From Vibrio sp. STUT-A11 (GTDB taxonomy: Bacteria; Pseudomonadota; Gammaproteobacteria; Enterobacterales; Vibrionaceae), in contig NZ_AP026764.1 of NCBI RefSeq assembly GCF_026000435.1, positions 1,302,001 to 1,366,000 of the forward strand: 64,000 nucleotides of DNA, read 5' to 3'. The notes under the pieces are model-generated. The model did not search any database. It was not told the DNA's origin and saw only the letters and a list, made by a program, of their open reading frames with translations. Shown piece by piece: positions 46,125 to 54,603 of this stretch. Position 1 is the stretch's first letter. Each line of letters opens with the position of its first letter. Made by a program: the position numbers and the translations under genes.

Positions 46125-47062
46125 TGGTCGCTAACTTACTGTCGAGCCGTCAGCCGATCCTAGATAAAATTGTGTTTTTCTGCGCGGTTGTCCGGTTAGG
46201 CTCGTTTCGAGAAGCCGCGTTGCAGCAAGGGATCTCGCCTGCCGCAGGAAGCCGCTGGGTGAAAGAGCTCGAAGAGTCGCTGTCGGTTGAGCTGATAAAG
46301 CGAAGCACTCGCCAGCTTGTGACCACACAAGCAGGTCAGCTTCTGTATGATAAATTCGCCCCTTTACTGCCAGATATCGCCAGTTTATGCGAAGAGGTGC
46401 AAAATCTGGCAGAGGAACAACAGGGTGAAATAAAGCTTTCTTCGACGCCCTTATTCGCCCGGCAATATTTAACTAAAATTGTTGCAGAGTATATGACGCT
46501 GCACCCGCAGGTGAATTTCAAAATATTCATTGAAGCGGGGGAATTTGATCCTCTCAATGTTGATTTTGCCTTTCGTGCCAGCGCGAGTTATCAGGGTGAA
46601 CCAGAGAAAGACTCGTTACTCGTTAAGCGCCGCATGTTACGAGAGCCTTTGTATTTGTGTGCTTCCAAATACTACCTGGAGCAGCATGGAACGCCTGAAA
46701 ATCCTCAAGACCTCAGCCAACATCGCTGTTTGTATGCTCGAACGCTGGTGGGTGGGAATCGTTGGTGCTTTGAGTATCAGGGAGAGGTAGAAATCGTGAC
46801 CATTTGTGACACCCTGGAGTGTGACAACAGTGAAATGCTCTTGGATCTTGCCTTGGAACACGCCGGCATTGCCTATCTTCCGCACTCTTTGGTCTCTGAC
46901 TCAATAGAGAGAGGTGAGCTTGTTCATATCCTGCAAGATCACCACTGTGCCAGTTTCGATATCAATATGTTTTACCGTCCACGCTCACCAATGCCAGAGC
47001 GTTGCAGTGGTTTCAAAGAATACCTCTATAGACGAGTAGGAGAGCTATGCGATCATTCCTAA
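46124..47062 (+). CDS. LysR-family transcriptional regulator
   Basis: A 312-residue LysR regulator. The winged helix is at about 15-75 (SFREAALQQGISPAAGSRWVKELE), and the effector domain spans 100-300. It shares one base with the response regulator stop, so the three signalling genes form one transcript. It probably controls the CoA transferase and SDR genes that start 96 bases downstream. Confidence 0.87.
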   Translation: MVANLLSSRQPILDKIVFFCAVVRLGSFREAALQQGISPAAGSRWVKELEESLSVELIKRSTRQLVTTQAGQLLYDKFAPLLPDIASLCEEVQNLAEEQQGEIKLSSTPLFARQYLTKIVAEYMTLHPQVNFKIFIEAGEFDPLNVDFAFRASASYQGEPEKDSLLVKRRMLREPLYLCASKYYLEQHGTPENPQDLSQHRCLYARTLVGGNRWCFEYQGEVEIVTICDTLECDNSEMLLDLALEHAGIAYLPHSLVSDSIERGELVHILQDHHCASFDINMFYRPRSPMPERCSGFKEYLYRRVGELCDHS

Positions 47063-47157
47063 TATGAAATTCTCAATCTCTAATTCTGCAATTAACATCT
47101 GGGTAACATCGCACTAAGCTGAAAACCAATAAAGTACAGTAACTAAGGAAGGTTAAT

Positions 47158-48723
47158 GTGGTTACTAAATTGACAGCAGAACAAGCGGCAGAGTGGATTG
47201 AAGATGGCGACGCGGTCTTACTGGGTGGTTTTATCGGTAGCGTAGTACCGGAAGCGATTGAAAGAGCAATAGGCGAACGTTTTAGAGACACTCAGTCACC
47301 GCGAGATTTAACGCTGTTATTTGCTGCAGGCCAAGGAGACGGTCAAGGCCGGGCAATCAACCACTTAGCGGAACAAGGGTTAGTGAAATGCGCTATTGGC
47401 GGGCACTGGGGGCTGGTTCCTAAACTTCAGCAGTTAGCGGTAGATAACCTCATACAAGGATACAACTTACCGCAGGGTATCATCTCCCACTTACTCCGAG
47501 ATACGGCGGCAGGTAAGTTGGGCACCGTGAGTAAAGTTGGCTTAGGTACCTTTGTGGACCCGCGTTTAGAGGGTGGAAAAATAAATCAGGCGACGTCCGA
47601 TGATTGGGTAGAACTGATTGAGCTCGGTGGAGAGGAGCATCTTTTTTATCATAAGCTACCTGTGACGGTGTCTATCCTTCGCGGAACGACCGCAGATGAG
47701 AATGGCAACATTACCATGGAAGATGAATGCTTGATCGTCGAAAGTCTGGCGGCGGCACAAGCGGCACGTAACAACGGCGGTAAGGTCATTGTACAGGTCA
47801 AACAAATAGTGCCAGCCGGAAAACTTGACCCTCATGCGGTTAAGATTCCGGGAATCTTCGTCGATGCGGTTGTTGTGTGTGAAGATCCAACGGAGCACAT
47901 GCAAACTTTCGCAACCATGATGAACCCCGAGTTTGTTGGTATTGAAAATGTAAGTGACAACGTCACAAAAAACTCATTCTCATCGACCCAATCAAAGCTT
48001 GACGCAAAAACCATCATTGCCCGCCGAGCGGCAATGGAGCTTAAACCCAACTCCATTCTCAATTTGGGCATTGGTACGCCGGAATACATTGCTGAGGTCG
48101 CTAAGCAAGCCGACATACTTGATCAATTTACCTTAACCGTAGAACCCGGAGCAGTAGGTGGGATGCCGCAAAGCGGTCTCGATTTTGGTGCTGCTCGTTT
48201 ACCTCAGGCGATTATCGGCCAAGACCAGATGTTTGATTTTTATGATGGTGGTGGTGTTGACCAAGCCTTTCTCGGATTGGCGCAAAGTGACGTTACTGGG
48301 AATATAAACGTATCACGCTTTGGTAGTAAAATCGCTGGCTGTGGCGGCTTTATTAACATTACTCAAAACGCCAAACAGGTTTACTTCTGTGGCACCTTTA
48401 CCGCGCAAGGCCTAGCAGTGGAAGTGGACAATCAGGCTGTTAGTATCGCCCAAGAAGGGAAGCAGAAGAAGTTCATCAAGCGGGTTGAGCAAATCACTTT
48501 CAGCGCAGCCCAAGCATTAAACAAAAATAAACCGGTAATGTACATTACTGAGCGTGCCGTGTTCCAACTCTCTCCGTCTGGATTAGAGCTGATTGAAATC
48601 GCCCCTGGGGTGGATTTAGACAAAGACATCCTTCAGCGGATGGAGTTCACACCTGTCATCAGCCCGTCACTGAAAGTAATGCCAAATGCCATCTTCCAGC
48701 CATCATTCGAACTTACTTTATAA
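47158..48723 (+). CDS. Acetate/3-keto acid family CoA transferase
   Basis: A 521-residue fused alpha-beta CoA transferase of the YdiF/propionate CoA-transferase type. The N-terminal half carries DGDAVLLGGFIGSVVPE, and the catalytic Glu is E329 in TVEPGAVGGMP. It moves CoA between an acyl-CoA and a free short-chain or keto acid. GTG start with an AAGGAGG-like site just upstream (AAGGAAGG). The SDR gene follows after 40 bases. Together with the TRAP transporter this suggests activation of an imported acid. Confidence 0.88.
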   Translation: MVTKLTAEQAAEWIEDGDAVLLGGFIGSVVPEAIERAIGERFRDTQSPRDLTLLFAAGQGDGQGRAINHLAEQGLVKCAIGGHWGLVPKLQQLAVDNLIQGYNLPQGIISHLLRDTAAGKLGTVSKVGLGTFVDPRLEGGKINQATSDDWVELIELGGEEHLFYHKLPVTVSILRGTTADENGNITMEDECLIVESLAAAQAARNNGGKVIVQVKQIVPAGKLDPHAVKIPGIFVDAVVVCEDPTEHMQTFATMMNPEFVGIENVSDNVTKNSFSSTQSKLDAKTIIARRAAMELKPNSILNLGIGTPEYIAEVAKQADILDQFTLTVEPGAVGGMPQSGLDFGAARLPQAIIGQDQMFDFYDGGGVDQAFLGLAQSDVTGNINVSRFGSKIAGCGGFINITQNAKQVYFCGTFTAQGLAVEVDNQAVSIAQEGKQKKFIKRVEQITFSAAQALNKNKPVMYITERAVFQLSPSGLELIEIAPGVDLDKDILQRMEFTPVISPSLKVMPNAIFQPSFELTL

Positions 48724-48763
48724 ATGCTGGATAACTATTTAATTTCTACCAAAGGATTAGGAT

Positions 48764-49498
48764 ATGTTTGAAAACAAAGTCTGCTTAGTCACTGGCGCGG
48801 CGCAAGGTATCGGCCGAGCGATTGTGGAACGATTTGCCAACAATGGCGCACAGTGTGTTTACGCCTTGGATGTCAACGCTCAAACTTTGCAAAGTGCGTT
48901 TAGTGACAACGAAAATGTTAAACCAGTGGTCATCAATATTTGTGACAGACAGGCCATTCAACTTTTGGTTGAAAACATCAGAGAAACCCATGGTCGAATC
49001 GATGTGTTAGTGAATAACGCTGGAGTTACCCGCGACGCACTATTGGAAAAAATGACGGAACAAGACTGGGACTTGGTGATCGACGTTAACCTCAAAGGTG
49101 TTTTTAATCTCACTCAAGCAGTTGCACCAATTATGATGGCAAACAATTATGGCTCTATTGTCACCATGTCTTCGGTAGTGGGGACCGACGGTAATATTGG
49201 ACAGTCTAACTACGCAGCAACCAAAGGTGGCGTGATCGCGATGACGAAAGGCTGGGCTAAAGAGTTTGCTCGTAAAGGTGCCCAAGTTCGCGCTAACTGT
49301 GTTGCTCCTGGTTTTATTGAGACCCCGATGACAGCCGACTTACCTACCAAAGTCCTCGAACTCATGAAACAGAAGACACCGCTCGGCAGAATGGGCACCT
49401 CAGAAGATATCACCAATGGCGTCGAATTTTTGGCCAGTGACAAGTCTAGCTTTATTACTGGTCAGGTGTTAAAGATCGATGGCGGCTTAGTTTTGTAA
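48764..49498 (+). CDS. Short-chain dehydrogenase/reductase (FabG/PhaB-like)
   Basis: A 244-residue SDR. The cofactor motif TGAAQGIGRA is at about 9-18, NNAGVTRDAL near 85, and the catalytic triad uses a Ser in MSSVVG (about 137) with Y150 and K154 (SNYAATKGG). PGFIETPMT and the closing GQVLKIDGG fit beta-ketoacyl or acetoacetyl-CoA reductases. Partner of the CoA transferase; it could oxidise or reduce the 3-hydroxy/3-keto acyl-CoA produced. Not likely to be the housekeeping FabG given its context. Confidence 0.88.
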   Translation: MFENKVCLVTGAAQGIGRAIVERFANNGAQCVYALDVNAQTLQSAFSDNENVKPVVINICDRQAIQLLVENIRETHGRIDVLVNNAGVTRDALLEKMTEQDWDLVIDVNLKGVFNLTQAVAPIMMANNYGSIVTMSSVVGTDGNIGQSNYAATKGGVIAMTKGWAKEFARKGAQVRANCVAPGFIETPMTADLPTKVLELMKQKTPLGRMGTSEDITNGVEFLASDKSSFITGQVLKIDGGLVL

Positions 49499-49595
49499 CG
49501 TCATGAAGATAACCGTTGGAGAGCGACATGATAACCTCGCGGTTTGCAGATAAACCAGTCTCGCCGTAGAGAGATATCGGTCGCCCCATTTTGGT

Positions 49596-49627
49596 GAATC
49601 GTGCACGTAAACGCGAACGATTCTTTT
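49596..49627 (+). terminator. Terminator-like hairpin after the SDR gene
   Basis: GAATCGT (49596-49602) pairs with ACGATTC (49617-49623), followed by T4. A moderate terminator about 100 bases after the SDR stop. Confidence 0.5.
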
Positions 49628-49710
49628 GCACAAGTTCGTCGTTAGGCAAAAGTCGCAACTTTCTGAAGTTTAGATTATTAAAAATCAATAAGTTACTGTT
49701 TTTCTTTCGA

Positions 49711-49760
49711 GTGGTACAATCGTTGCAGTGATTTAGCTTTGGTGTTTCAATCGCTTCTTT
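49711..49760 (+). promoter_or_regulatory. Shared promoter/operator element, copy 1 (sigma-54-like)
   Basis: TGGTACAATCGTTGCA gives GG at 49713-49714, ten bases, then GC at 49725-49726: a -24/-12 core close to the sigma-54 consensus TGGCAC-N5-TTGCA. Eleven bases after the GTG of TTGCAGTG lies GTGTTTCAATCG (49742-49753). Both boxes recur before the ABC operon. Alternatively it is an RpiR-family operator. Confidence 0.6.
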
Positions 49761-49862
49761 CTGGCAGAATAAAGCTGTGAAAGGTTTGGCTCGTTTGGAA
49801 CACGAAAGTCAGAAATGTACATTAACGATGACGTCGTTAACAGAGTGACCGGACAATAGCTA

Positions 49863-50678
49863 ATGACGAACAACAACTCATTAAGTGCCCGTATTACGGA
49901 GCATTACTCTTCACTCAGTGAGGGGAATAGAAGGATTGCGGATTTCCTTCAGGTGAACCCCGAAAAAATACTGATGTTATCTACCAGTGAAATTGCTGAG
50001 GAATGCTTGGTATCCAAGACAAGTGTCAGCCGTTTTATTCGCAAACTTGGTTATAACGATCATGTCGCGTTGAGAAATGAGATGATGTCTGAGCGGGATA
50101 AAGGCAACCCGGTAATCACTGGTGAGCTGCAGGATACAGGCTTTTGCCAGGATGCAATTTCGCTAGAAAAGTTATGGATGCAGTTAGCGGAAGGAAACAC
50201 TACGCACATTATCAGAAAGCTAGCGACTGCAAAGCGGATAAAAATTATTGGTTATCGTAATAGCTATCCATTAGCCATGCATTTTCGCCAACAACTAGCC
50301 CAATGTCGTCAGGGCGTCGAGCTGTTGCCTCTTCCGGGACAAACCATTGGTGAAGATTTAGCGTCGATAAACGAAGACGACTTTGTCATTTTGTTCGGTA
50401 TTCGTCGTCGCGTTGCGAACTTTGAGCGAATTGTTGAGTTTCTTAAACCCTATGATTGTTTATTGATCACCGATCAATCGGGGCAGAAGTATGCGTCGAC
50501 GGTAAACGAGGTTTTCGTTTGCTATATGAATAATGAACTACCACTAGACAGTTACGCGGTTCCGATGAGTCTTATTCACTACTTTGTAAATGAAACTTTT
50601 ATATTGCTAAAAGAAGAGGCTTCAAACCTCAGTCAAACGATCAGCGCTAATTATCATCAGTTGAGCGAATTGGAATAA
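49863..50678 (+). CDS. MurR/RpiR-family transcriptional regulator
   Basis: A 271-residue RpiR protein. The N-terminal HTH_6 domain (about 1-78; STSEIAEECLVSKTSVSRFIRKLG) is followed by a SIS domain (about 120-260) that normally binds a phosphosugar. The downstream amino acid ABC transporter shares its promoter element, so this regulator may control it. Sugar-phosphate ligand control of an amino acid system would be unusual. Followed by a terminator hairpin. Confidence 0.87.
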   Translation: MTNNNSLSARITEHYSSLSEGNRRIADFLQVNPEKILMLSTSEIAEECLVSKTSVSRFIRKLGYNDHVALRNEMMSERDKGNPVITGELQDTGFCQDAISLEKLWMQLAEGNTTHIIRKLATAKRIKIIGYRNSYPLAMHFRQQLAQCRQGVELLPLPGQTIGEDLASINEDDFVILFGIRRRVANFERIVEFLKPYDCLLITDQSGQKYASTVNEVFVCYMNNELPLDSYAVPMSLIHYFVNETFILLKEEASNLSQTISANYHQLSELE

Positions 50679-50724
50679 ATGGCCCATTAGCCGTGTTATC
50701 CCAACTCAATCTTTCCTACTTAAT

Positions 50725-50758
50725 AAATAGCTGTGGCTGCATTTAGTCACAGCTATTT
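50725..50758 (+). terminator. Terminator of the RpiR gene
   Basis: AAATAGCTGTG (50725-50735) with CACAGCTATTT (50748-50758), followed by a short T-containing run. Confidence 0.7.
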
Positions 50759-50874
50759 TCATTCACCTTTGTTTCTCTTCACTACTCAATTACAAGAAAG
50801 ATCACTAAGGAAGTGATGCGATCCCGTTTGCGTCGAAAAGTAGAATGGCTTTGCTACATAATGGTGGTTATTGC

Positions 50875-50900
50875 ACCAAAAATGATCCCCACTTTTTGGT
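50875..50900. promoter_or_regulatory. Inverted repeat upstream of the ABC promoter
   Basis: ACCAAAAA (50875-50882) and TTTTTGGT (50893-50900), a perfect 8-base inverted repeat about 100 bases before the GG/GC core, where activators of sigma-54 promoters usually bind. A second repeat TGGTG-N7-CACCA overlaps its left end (50862-50878). Candidate activator or repressor site. Confidence 0.4.
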
Positions 50901-50980
50901 TAATATGATCAAATTATCCAATTTCAAATGCTTAATAAAAATATTTTCTTTAAAAATCAGTCAAATATAAATCTTTTTCA

Positions 50981-51030
50981 AATGGGTACGATCGTTGCAG
51001 TGTACTAGATAAGTGTTTCAATCGTATCTT
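50981..51030 (+). promoter_or_regulatory. Shared promoter/operator element, copy 2 (sigma-54-like)
   Basis: GGGTACGATCGTTGCA gives GG at 50985-50986, ten bases, GC at 50997-50998. GTGTTTCAATCG follows at 51013-51024. It matches copy 1 with one base less between the boxes. It lies 27 bases before the binding-protein start. Confidence 0.6.
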
Positions 51031-51050
51031 ATTTGTATAGGGAAATAGCC

Positions 51051-51842
51051 ATGAAATTATCTAAGTTAGTGTCTTTAGTCGCGGTTGCTGCGGCATTAGT
51101 TACCAACGTTTCTGCTGCGTCTGCAAACCAGTTGGAAGCCATTAAAGAAAAAGCGGTACTCAAAGTTGCGGTACCACAAGACTTTCCTCCTTTTGGTTCT
51201 GTCGGGACGGATTTAAAGCCACAAGGTTATGACATTGATATGGCCAAATATCTGGCCAAAGAACTCAACGTGAAAGTGGAGTTAGTACCCGTTACCAGTG
51301 CAAACCGCATTCCTTATCTACAAACTCAAAAAGTTGATTTGGTAATTTCCAGTATGGGGAAAAACCCAGAGCGTGAAAAAGCGATCGACTTCAGCGAAGC
51401 ATACGCTCCGTTTTTCCTCGGCGTGTTCGGCACTTCAGATGAGAACGTCGCCGGAGCAGCAGAGCTTGCTGATAAAACCATTGGTGTAACGCGTGGCTCT
51501 GTTGAAGATATCGAGCTAAGCAAAATTGCGCCAGAGACGACAACGATCAAGCGTTTTGAAGATAACAACGCGACATTGTCTTCTTTCCTATCTGGTCAGA
51601 TTGACCTCATTGCAACGGGCAACCTAGTCGTCACAGAAATCGCTACTCGTTACCCAGCTAAAGCACCTGAAGCGAAGTTCATGCTGAAGAACTCTCCGTG
51701 TTATGTGGGTGTAATGAAAGGTGAAACTGAGCTTGTCGAAGAAGTGAACAAGCTTATTTCAAAAGCGAAAGCTGAAGGGGTGCTAGAGTCACTATCGCAA
51801 AAATGGTTGAAAGCGCCTTTCCCTAAAGATCTTGGCGCATAA
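51051..51842 (+). CDS. Polar amino acid ABC transporter binding protein
   Basis: A 263-residue SBP_bac_3 protein. A signal peptide ends near SAASA (about 24), then the family pattern DFPPFGSVGTDLKPQGYDID (about 43-62) and a typical DLVISSMGKNPEREKAIDFSE stretch follow. It binds a polar amino acid in the periplasm. The ATG at 51051 has GGGAAA nearby; a longer frame from 51033 is less likely. First gene of a four-gene ABC operon. Confidence 0.9.
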   Translation: MKLSKLVSLVAVAAALVTNVSAASANQLEAIKEKAVLKVAVPQDFPPFGSVGTDLKPQGYDIDMAKYLAKELNVKVELVPVTSANRIPYLQTQKVDLVISSMGKNPEREKAIDFSEAYAPFFLGVFGTSDENVAGAAELADKTIGVTRGSVEDIELSKIAPETTTIKRFEDNNATLSSFLSGQIDLIATGNLVVTEIATRYPAKAPEAKFMLKNSPCYVGVMKGETELVEEVNKLISKAKAEGVLESLSQKWLKAPFPKDLGA

Positions 51843-51854
51843 GGAATAAGTTCA

Positions 51855-52523
51855 ATGAGTTACCAGTTAGAATTTACTGGCTTGGCTCCCTACCTGCCAC
51901 AGTTTGTGGCAGGTTTAAGGACAACCGTCGAGTTAACCGTTATTTCAACCGTTGCTGGGCTGGCTGTGGGAACATTGTGCGCAGCAGGACGCACAAGTAA
52001 GCAAGCATGGTTACGTTGGTTATGTGCGACTTATATCGAGTTAACACGTAATACCCCGTTCATTGTTCAGTTATTTTTCATCTTTTTTGGTTTACCAGCG
52101 TTAGGTGTCAAGCTAAGCGCGTGGGAGGCAGGCTTCATCGCGATGGTGTTTAACCTTGGTGCCTACAGTGCGGAGATCATCCGGGCAGGTATCGATGCAA
52201 CACCTAAAGGTCAATGGGAGGCGGGTAAAACGTTAGGCTTAACCAGACGCCAAATTTTTACTCGAATCGTATTGCCGCCGGCTTATCAGAAGGTTTATCC
52301 AGCATTGGTCAGTCAGTGCATAATCGTCATGCTCGGCTCTGCCGTTGTTTCTCAGATTTCAGTCGAGGAGCTGACCTTTGCGGCGAACTTTGTGCAGTCC
52401 AGAACCTTTTTAAGTTTTGAATCTTATGCTGTTACTGCACTGATTTACCTTGTCCTTGCGATCTTAATGCGTCAGTTGTTTGCATTGATCAAAGCTCGCG
52501 TATTCAAAAACCCAGCGCTGTAG
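51855..52523 (+). CDS. Amino acid ABC transporter permease
   Basis: A 222-residue HisM/GlnP-type permease with five membrane segments. The EAA loop is visible as EAGKTLGLTRRQIFTRIVLP (about 117-136), and the ELTRNTPFIVQLFFIFFGLP stretch is family-typical. It pairs with the next permease. Twelve bases after the binding-protein gene. Confidence 0.92.
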   Translation: MSYQLEFTGLAPYLPQFVAGLRTTVELTVISTVAGLAVGTLCAAGRTSKQAWLRWLCATYIELTRNTPFIVQLFFIFFGLPALGVKLSAWEAGFIAMVFNLGAYSAEIIRAGIDATPKGQWEAGKTLGLTRRQIFTRIVLPPAYQKVYPALVSQCIIVMLGSAVVSQISVEELTFAANFVQSRTFLSFESYAVTALIYLVLAILMRQLFALIKARVFKNPAL

Positions 52524-52535
52524 GAGAAGACGATT

Positions 52536-53186
52536 ATGATGCAATTTACAGACTGGGACATTCTGCGCAACTTACTACTTGCAGCGCGTTGGACCGTACT
52601 GCTATCCATTATTGCCTTTATAGGTGGTGGTCTGGTAGGGCTTGGACTTACTTTACTCAGAAGTATGAAGAATATTCATCTTGGAAAAGGCATTCAACTG
52701 TATGTTGAGCTTTTTCAGGGAACGCCACTTCTGATGCAGCTCTTTATGGCTTTTTTCGGTTTATCTCTGCTGGGGATAGAAGTCAGTGCGTGGTCCGCCG
52801 CTGCGTTGGCATTAACGCTATACAGCAGCGCCTATTTTCACGACATTTGGCGTGGTTGTATTGAGGCGCTACCTAAAGGTCAGTGGGAAGCATGTCGTAC
52901 ACTGGGTCTCAATTACATGCAGACCATGCGTAATGTCATCATTCCTCAGGCTTATCGTATTGCCATCGCACCGACAATTGGCTTCTCGGTACAAATTGTT
53001 AAAGGCACCGCGCTCGCTTCGATCATTGGTTTTGTCGAGTTAACCAAAGCCGGAACCATGCTGAATAACGCGACATTCCAACCCTTTAAAGTGTTTGCCA
53101 TGGTCGCCGTACTTTACTTTGTTATCTGTTTCCCTCTGTCATTATTGGCTCGTCATTTGGAGAAAAAAACCTATGTCTCTCGTTAG
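52536..53186 (+). CDS. Amino acid ABC transporter permease
   Basis: A 216-residue second HisM/GlnP-type permease with the EAA loop EACRTLGLNYMQTMRNVIIP and the VELFQGTPLLMQLF segment. It forms a heterodimer with the upstream permease. It overlaps the ATPase gene by 14 bases. Confidence 0.92.
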   Translation: MMQFTDWDILRNLLLAARWTVLLSIIAFIGGGLVGLGLTLLRSMKNIHLGKGIQLYVELFQGTPLLMQLFMAFFGLSLLGIEVSAWSAAALALTLYSSAYFHDIWRGCIEALPKGQWEACRTLGLNYMQTMRNVIIPQAYRIAIAPTIGFSVQIVKGTALASIIGFVELTKAGTMLNNATFQPFKVFAMVAVLYFVICFPLSLLARHLEKKTYVSR

Positions 53187-53901
53187 TGTTGATCAAGTAC
53201 ATAAGTACTTCGGTGAAAACCATGTTCTCAAAGGTGTGGACATGAAAGTTGAGGCAGGTGAAGTTGTCTCTATTATCGGTCGCAGTGGTTCTGGAAAGAG
53301 TACGTTATTGCGTTGTATGAATGGCCTGGAAACCTATCAGGATGGCGCGATCATCGTAGACCGTCAGGCCGTAGAAGATGATGACTATAAACTGCGCCTG
53401 CTGAGCCGAAGTGTCGGTATGGTATTCCAAAGCTTCAATCTTTTCCCTCATATGACCGTGGGCGAGAACGTGATGTTGGCGCCAAAGCTAGTATTGAAAA
53501 AGGACGCTAAAGCCTGTGAGGCTCAGGCGAGAGAGTTACTCGAAAAGGTTGGCTTAGCCGATAAATTTGATGCTTATCCAGCGAACCTATCTGGTGGTCA
53601 GCAACAGCGTGTTGCCATCGCGCGTTCTCTAGCAATGAATCCAAAGGTGCTGTTGTGTGATGAAATCACTTCTGCGCTCGATCCAGAGTTAGTTGGTGAA
53701 GTACTAAAAGTACTAGAGCAGCTAAAGAAAGAAGGGATGACGCTGATTTTGGTTACTCACGAGATGAACTTTGCCCGTGAAGTTGGCGATAGAGTCGTGT
53801 TCATGAACCAAGGGAAAGTGTGGGAAAGTGGCCCAAGTGAAGTAGTTTTCGACGCACCTCAAACCGAAGAACTGCGTAGCTTTTTATCTGCGGTGAAGTA
53901 A
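53173..53901 (+). CDS. Amino acid ABC transporter ATPase
   Basis: A 242-residue GlnQ/HisP-type ATPase with Walker A GRSGSGKST (about 37-45), signature LSGGQQQR and Walker B VLLCDEITSALD; the usual DEPTSALD has Ile in place of Pro here. The ATG at 53173 fits the family start; a longer frame from 53095 lies inside the permease gene. Last gene of the operon, followed by a hairpin. Confidence 0.92.
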   Translation: MSLVSVDQVHKYFGENHVLKGVDMKVEAGEVVSIIGRSGSGKSTLLRCMNGLETYQDGAIIVDRQAVEDDDYKLRLLSRSVGMVFQSFNLFPHMTVGENVMLAPKLVLKKDAKACEAQARELLEKVGLADKFDAYPANLSGGQQQRVAIARSLAMNPKVLLCDEITSALDPELVGEVLKVLEQLKKEGMTLILVTHEMNFAREVGDRVVFMNQGKVWESGPSEVVFDAPQTEELRSFLSAVK

Positions 53902-53920
53902 TAAACAGGTTCTATTTTCT

Positions 53921-53957
53921 AACCCACCAAAACAGCGGATTTGGTGGGTTGCCTTTC
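53921..53957 (+). terminator. Terminator of the amino acid ABC operon
   Basis: Perfect 11-base-pair stem AACCCACCAAA (53921-53931) with TTTGGTGGGTT (53940-53950), then GCCTTTCTTT. Confidence 0.82.
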
Positions 53958-54080
53958 TTTGAAGAAGTGCCATCAAGGTGGTCGGGAGTAGGGCTGAGTC
54001 TCTTAGACTGACTATTCTTAGTGAAAGTCGTGTTCTGAATAATAATTAAACAAATGCACGCTGATCACAAACAAAGTGCT

Positions 54081-54094
54081 TTGATTTATATCAA
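54081..54094. promoter_or_regulatory. Perfect FNR box
   Basis: TTGATTTATATCAA matches the FNR consensus TTGAT-N4-ATCAA exactly. Its centre lies about 50 bases before the small His-rich gene that heads the downstream ABC genes. A TAATAT/TATAAC stretch at 54102-54110 could be a -10 box, in which case FNR would sit close to -30 and could repress; a start site further down would give activation. Confidence 0.72.
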
Positions 54095-54136
54095 AATGTA
54101 ATAATATAACGTCACGTTTACCTCATTGCTCTAGTC

Positions 54137-54427
54137 GTGTATTACTTCCATCATCTTAAGCTAAAGAAATTGCTGCTCCTTGCGATGCTCTTGATCCCTC
54201 TGGGATTGAGTGCGATTTCGCTTGCGCACTCGATGGAAATGGATCAAAACGTTCACGAACATCATACCTGTGAAGTTTATGATGCAATTTGTCACGCTTT
54301 AAATTCGCAGTCTACGCTGGTTGTACCGTCTGATAAGGCGCGATGCTATCAAAAATTTGCTATCCAGTTCGCGACTCATGCTTCCTCAGAGCTTCCGCGA
54401 ACGCGTTCACCACCCAATTTCGTCTAA
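54137..54427 (+). CDS. Small exported His/Met-rich protein
   Basis: A 96-residue protein. A signal peptide (about 9-31; LLLLAMLLIPLGLSAISLAHS) is followed by HSMEMDQNVHEHHTC (about 31-45), a cluster of His, Met, Asp and Cys that could bind a metal ion. The C terminus ends PRTRSPPNFV, a tail style seen in small exported metal-related proteins such as DUF2946. GTG start; the frame has no other start and the ribosome site is weak. The ABC genes follow 177 bases later. Metal handling is inference. Confidence 0.58.
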   Translation: MYYFHHLKLKKLLLLAMLLIPLGLSAISLAHSMEMDQNVHEHHTCEVYDAICHALNSQSTLVVPSDKARCYQKFAIQFATHASSELPRTRSPPNFV

Positions 54428-54603
54428 CGCTTTCTCCGTTTACGAGAACCAAATACTTTTCATTTTTATACCCCATAACCTCGTCATGGCTTGGCACTTC
54501 GACGTTGGTTAGGCTTGTGTTCGTCAAACATTCACAACAACACAACTGCTACGAGCACTCGGCATCTGGGGACATTGTGTTAAAAAATACGTTAGAGATT
54601 GTT

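Larger units (their letters stand above)
49499..49862. other. Intergenic region ahead of the RpiR gene
   Basis: About 360 bases. It contains a terminator-like hairpin near 49.6 kb, an inverted repeat CTTTTGC-N16-GCAAAAG (49623-49652) and the first copy of the shared promoter element at 49711-49760. No gene supported. Confidence 0.55.

Noticed and set aside
54343..54603. 87-codon N-terminal extension of the nickel/peptide binding protein
   Set aside because: It overlaps the small His-rich gene in another frame and its residues do not look like the family; the start near 54604 fits.
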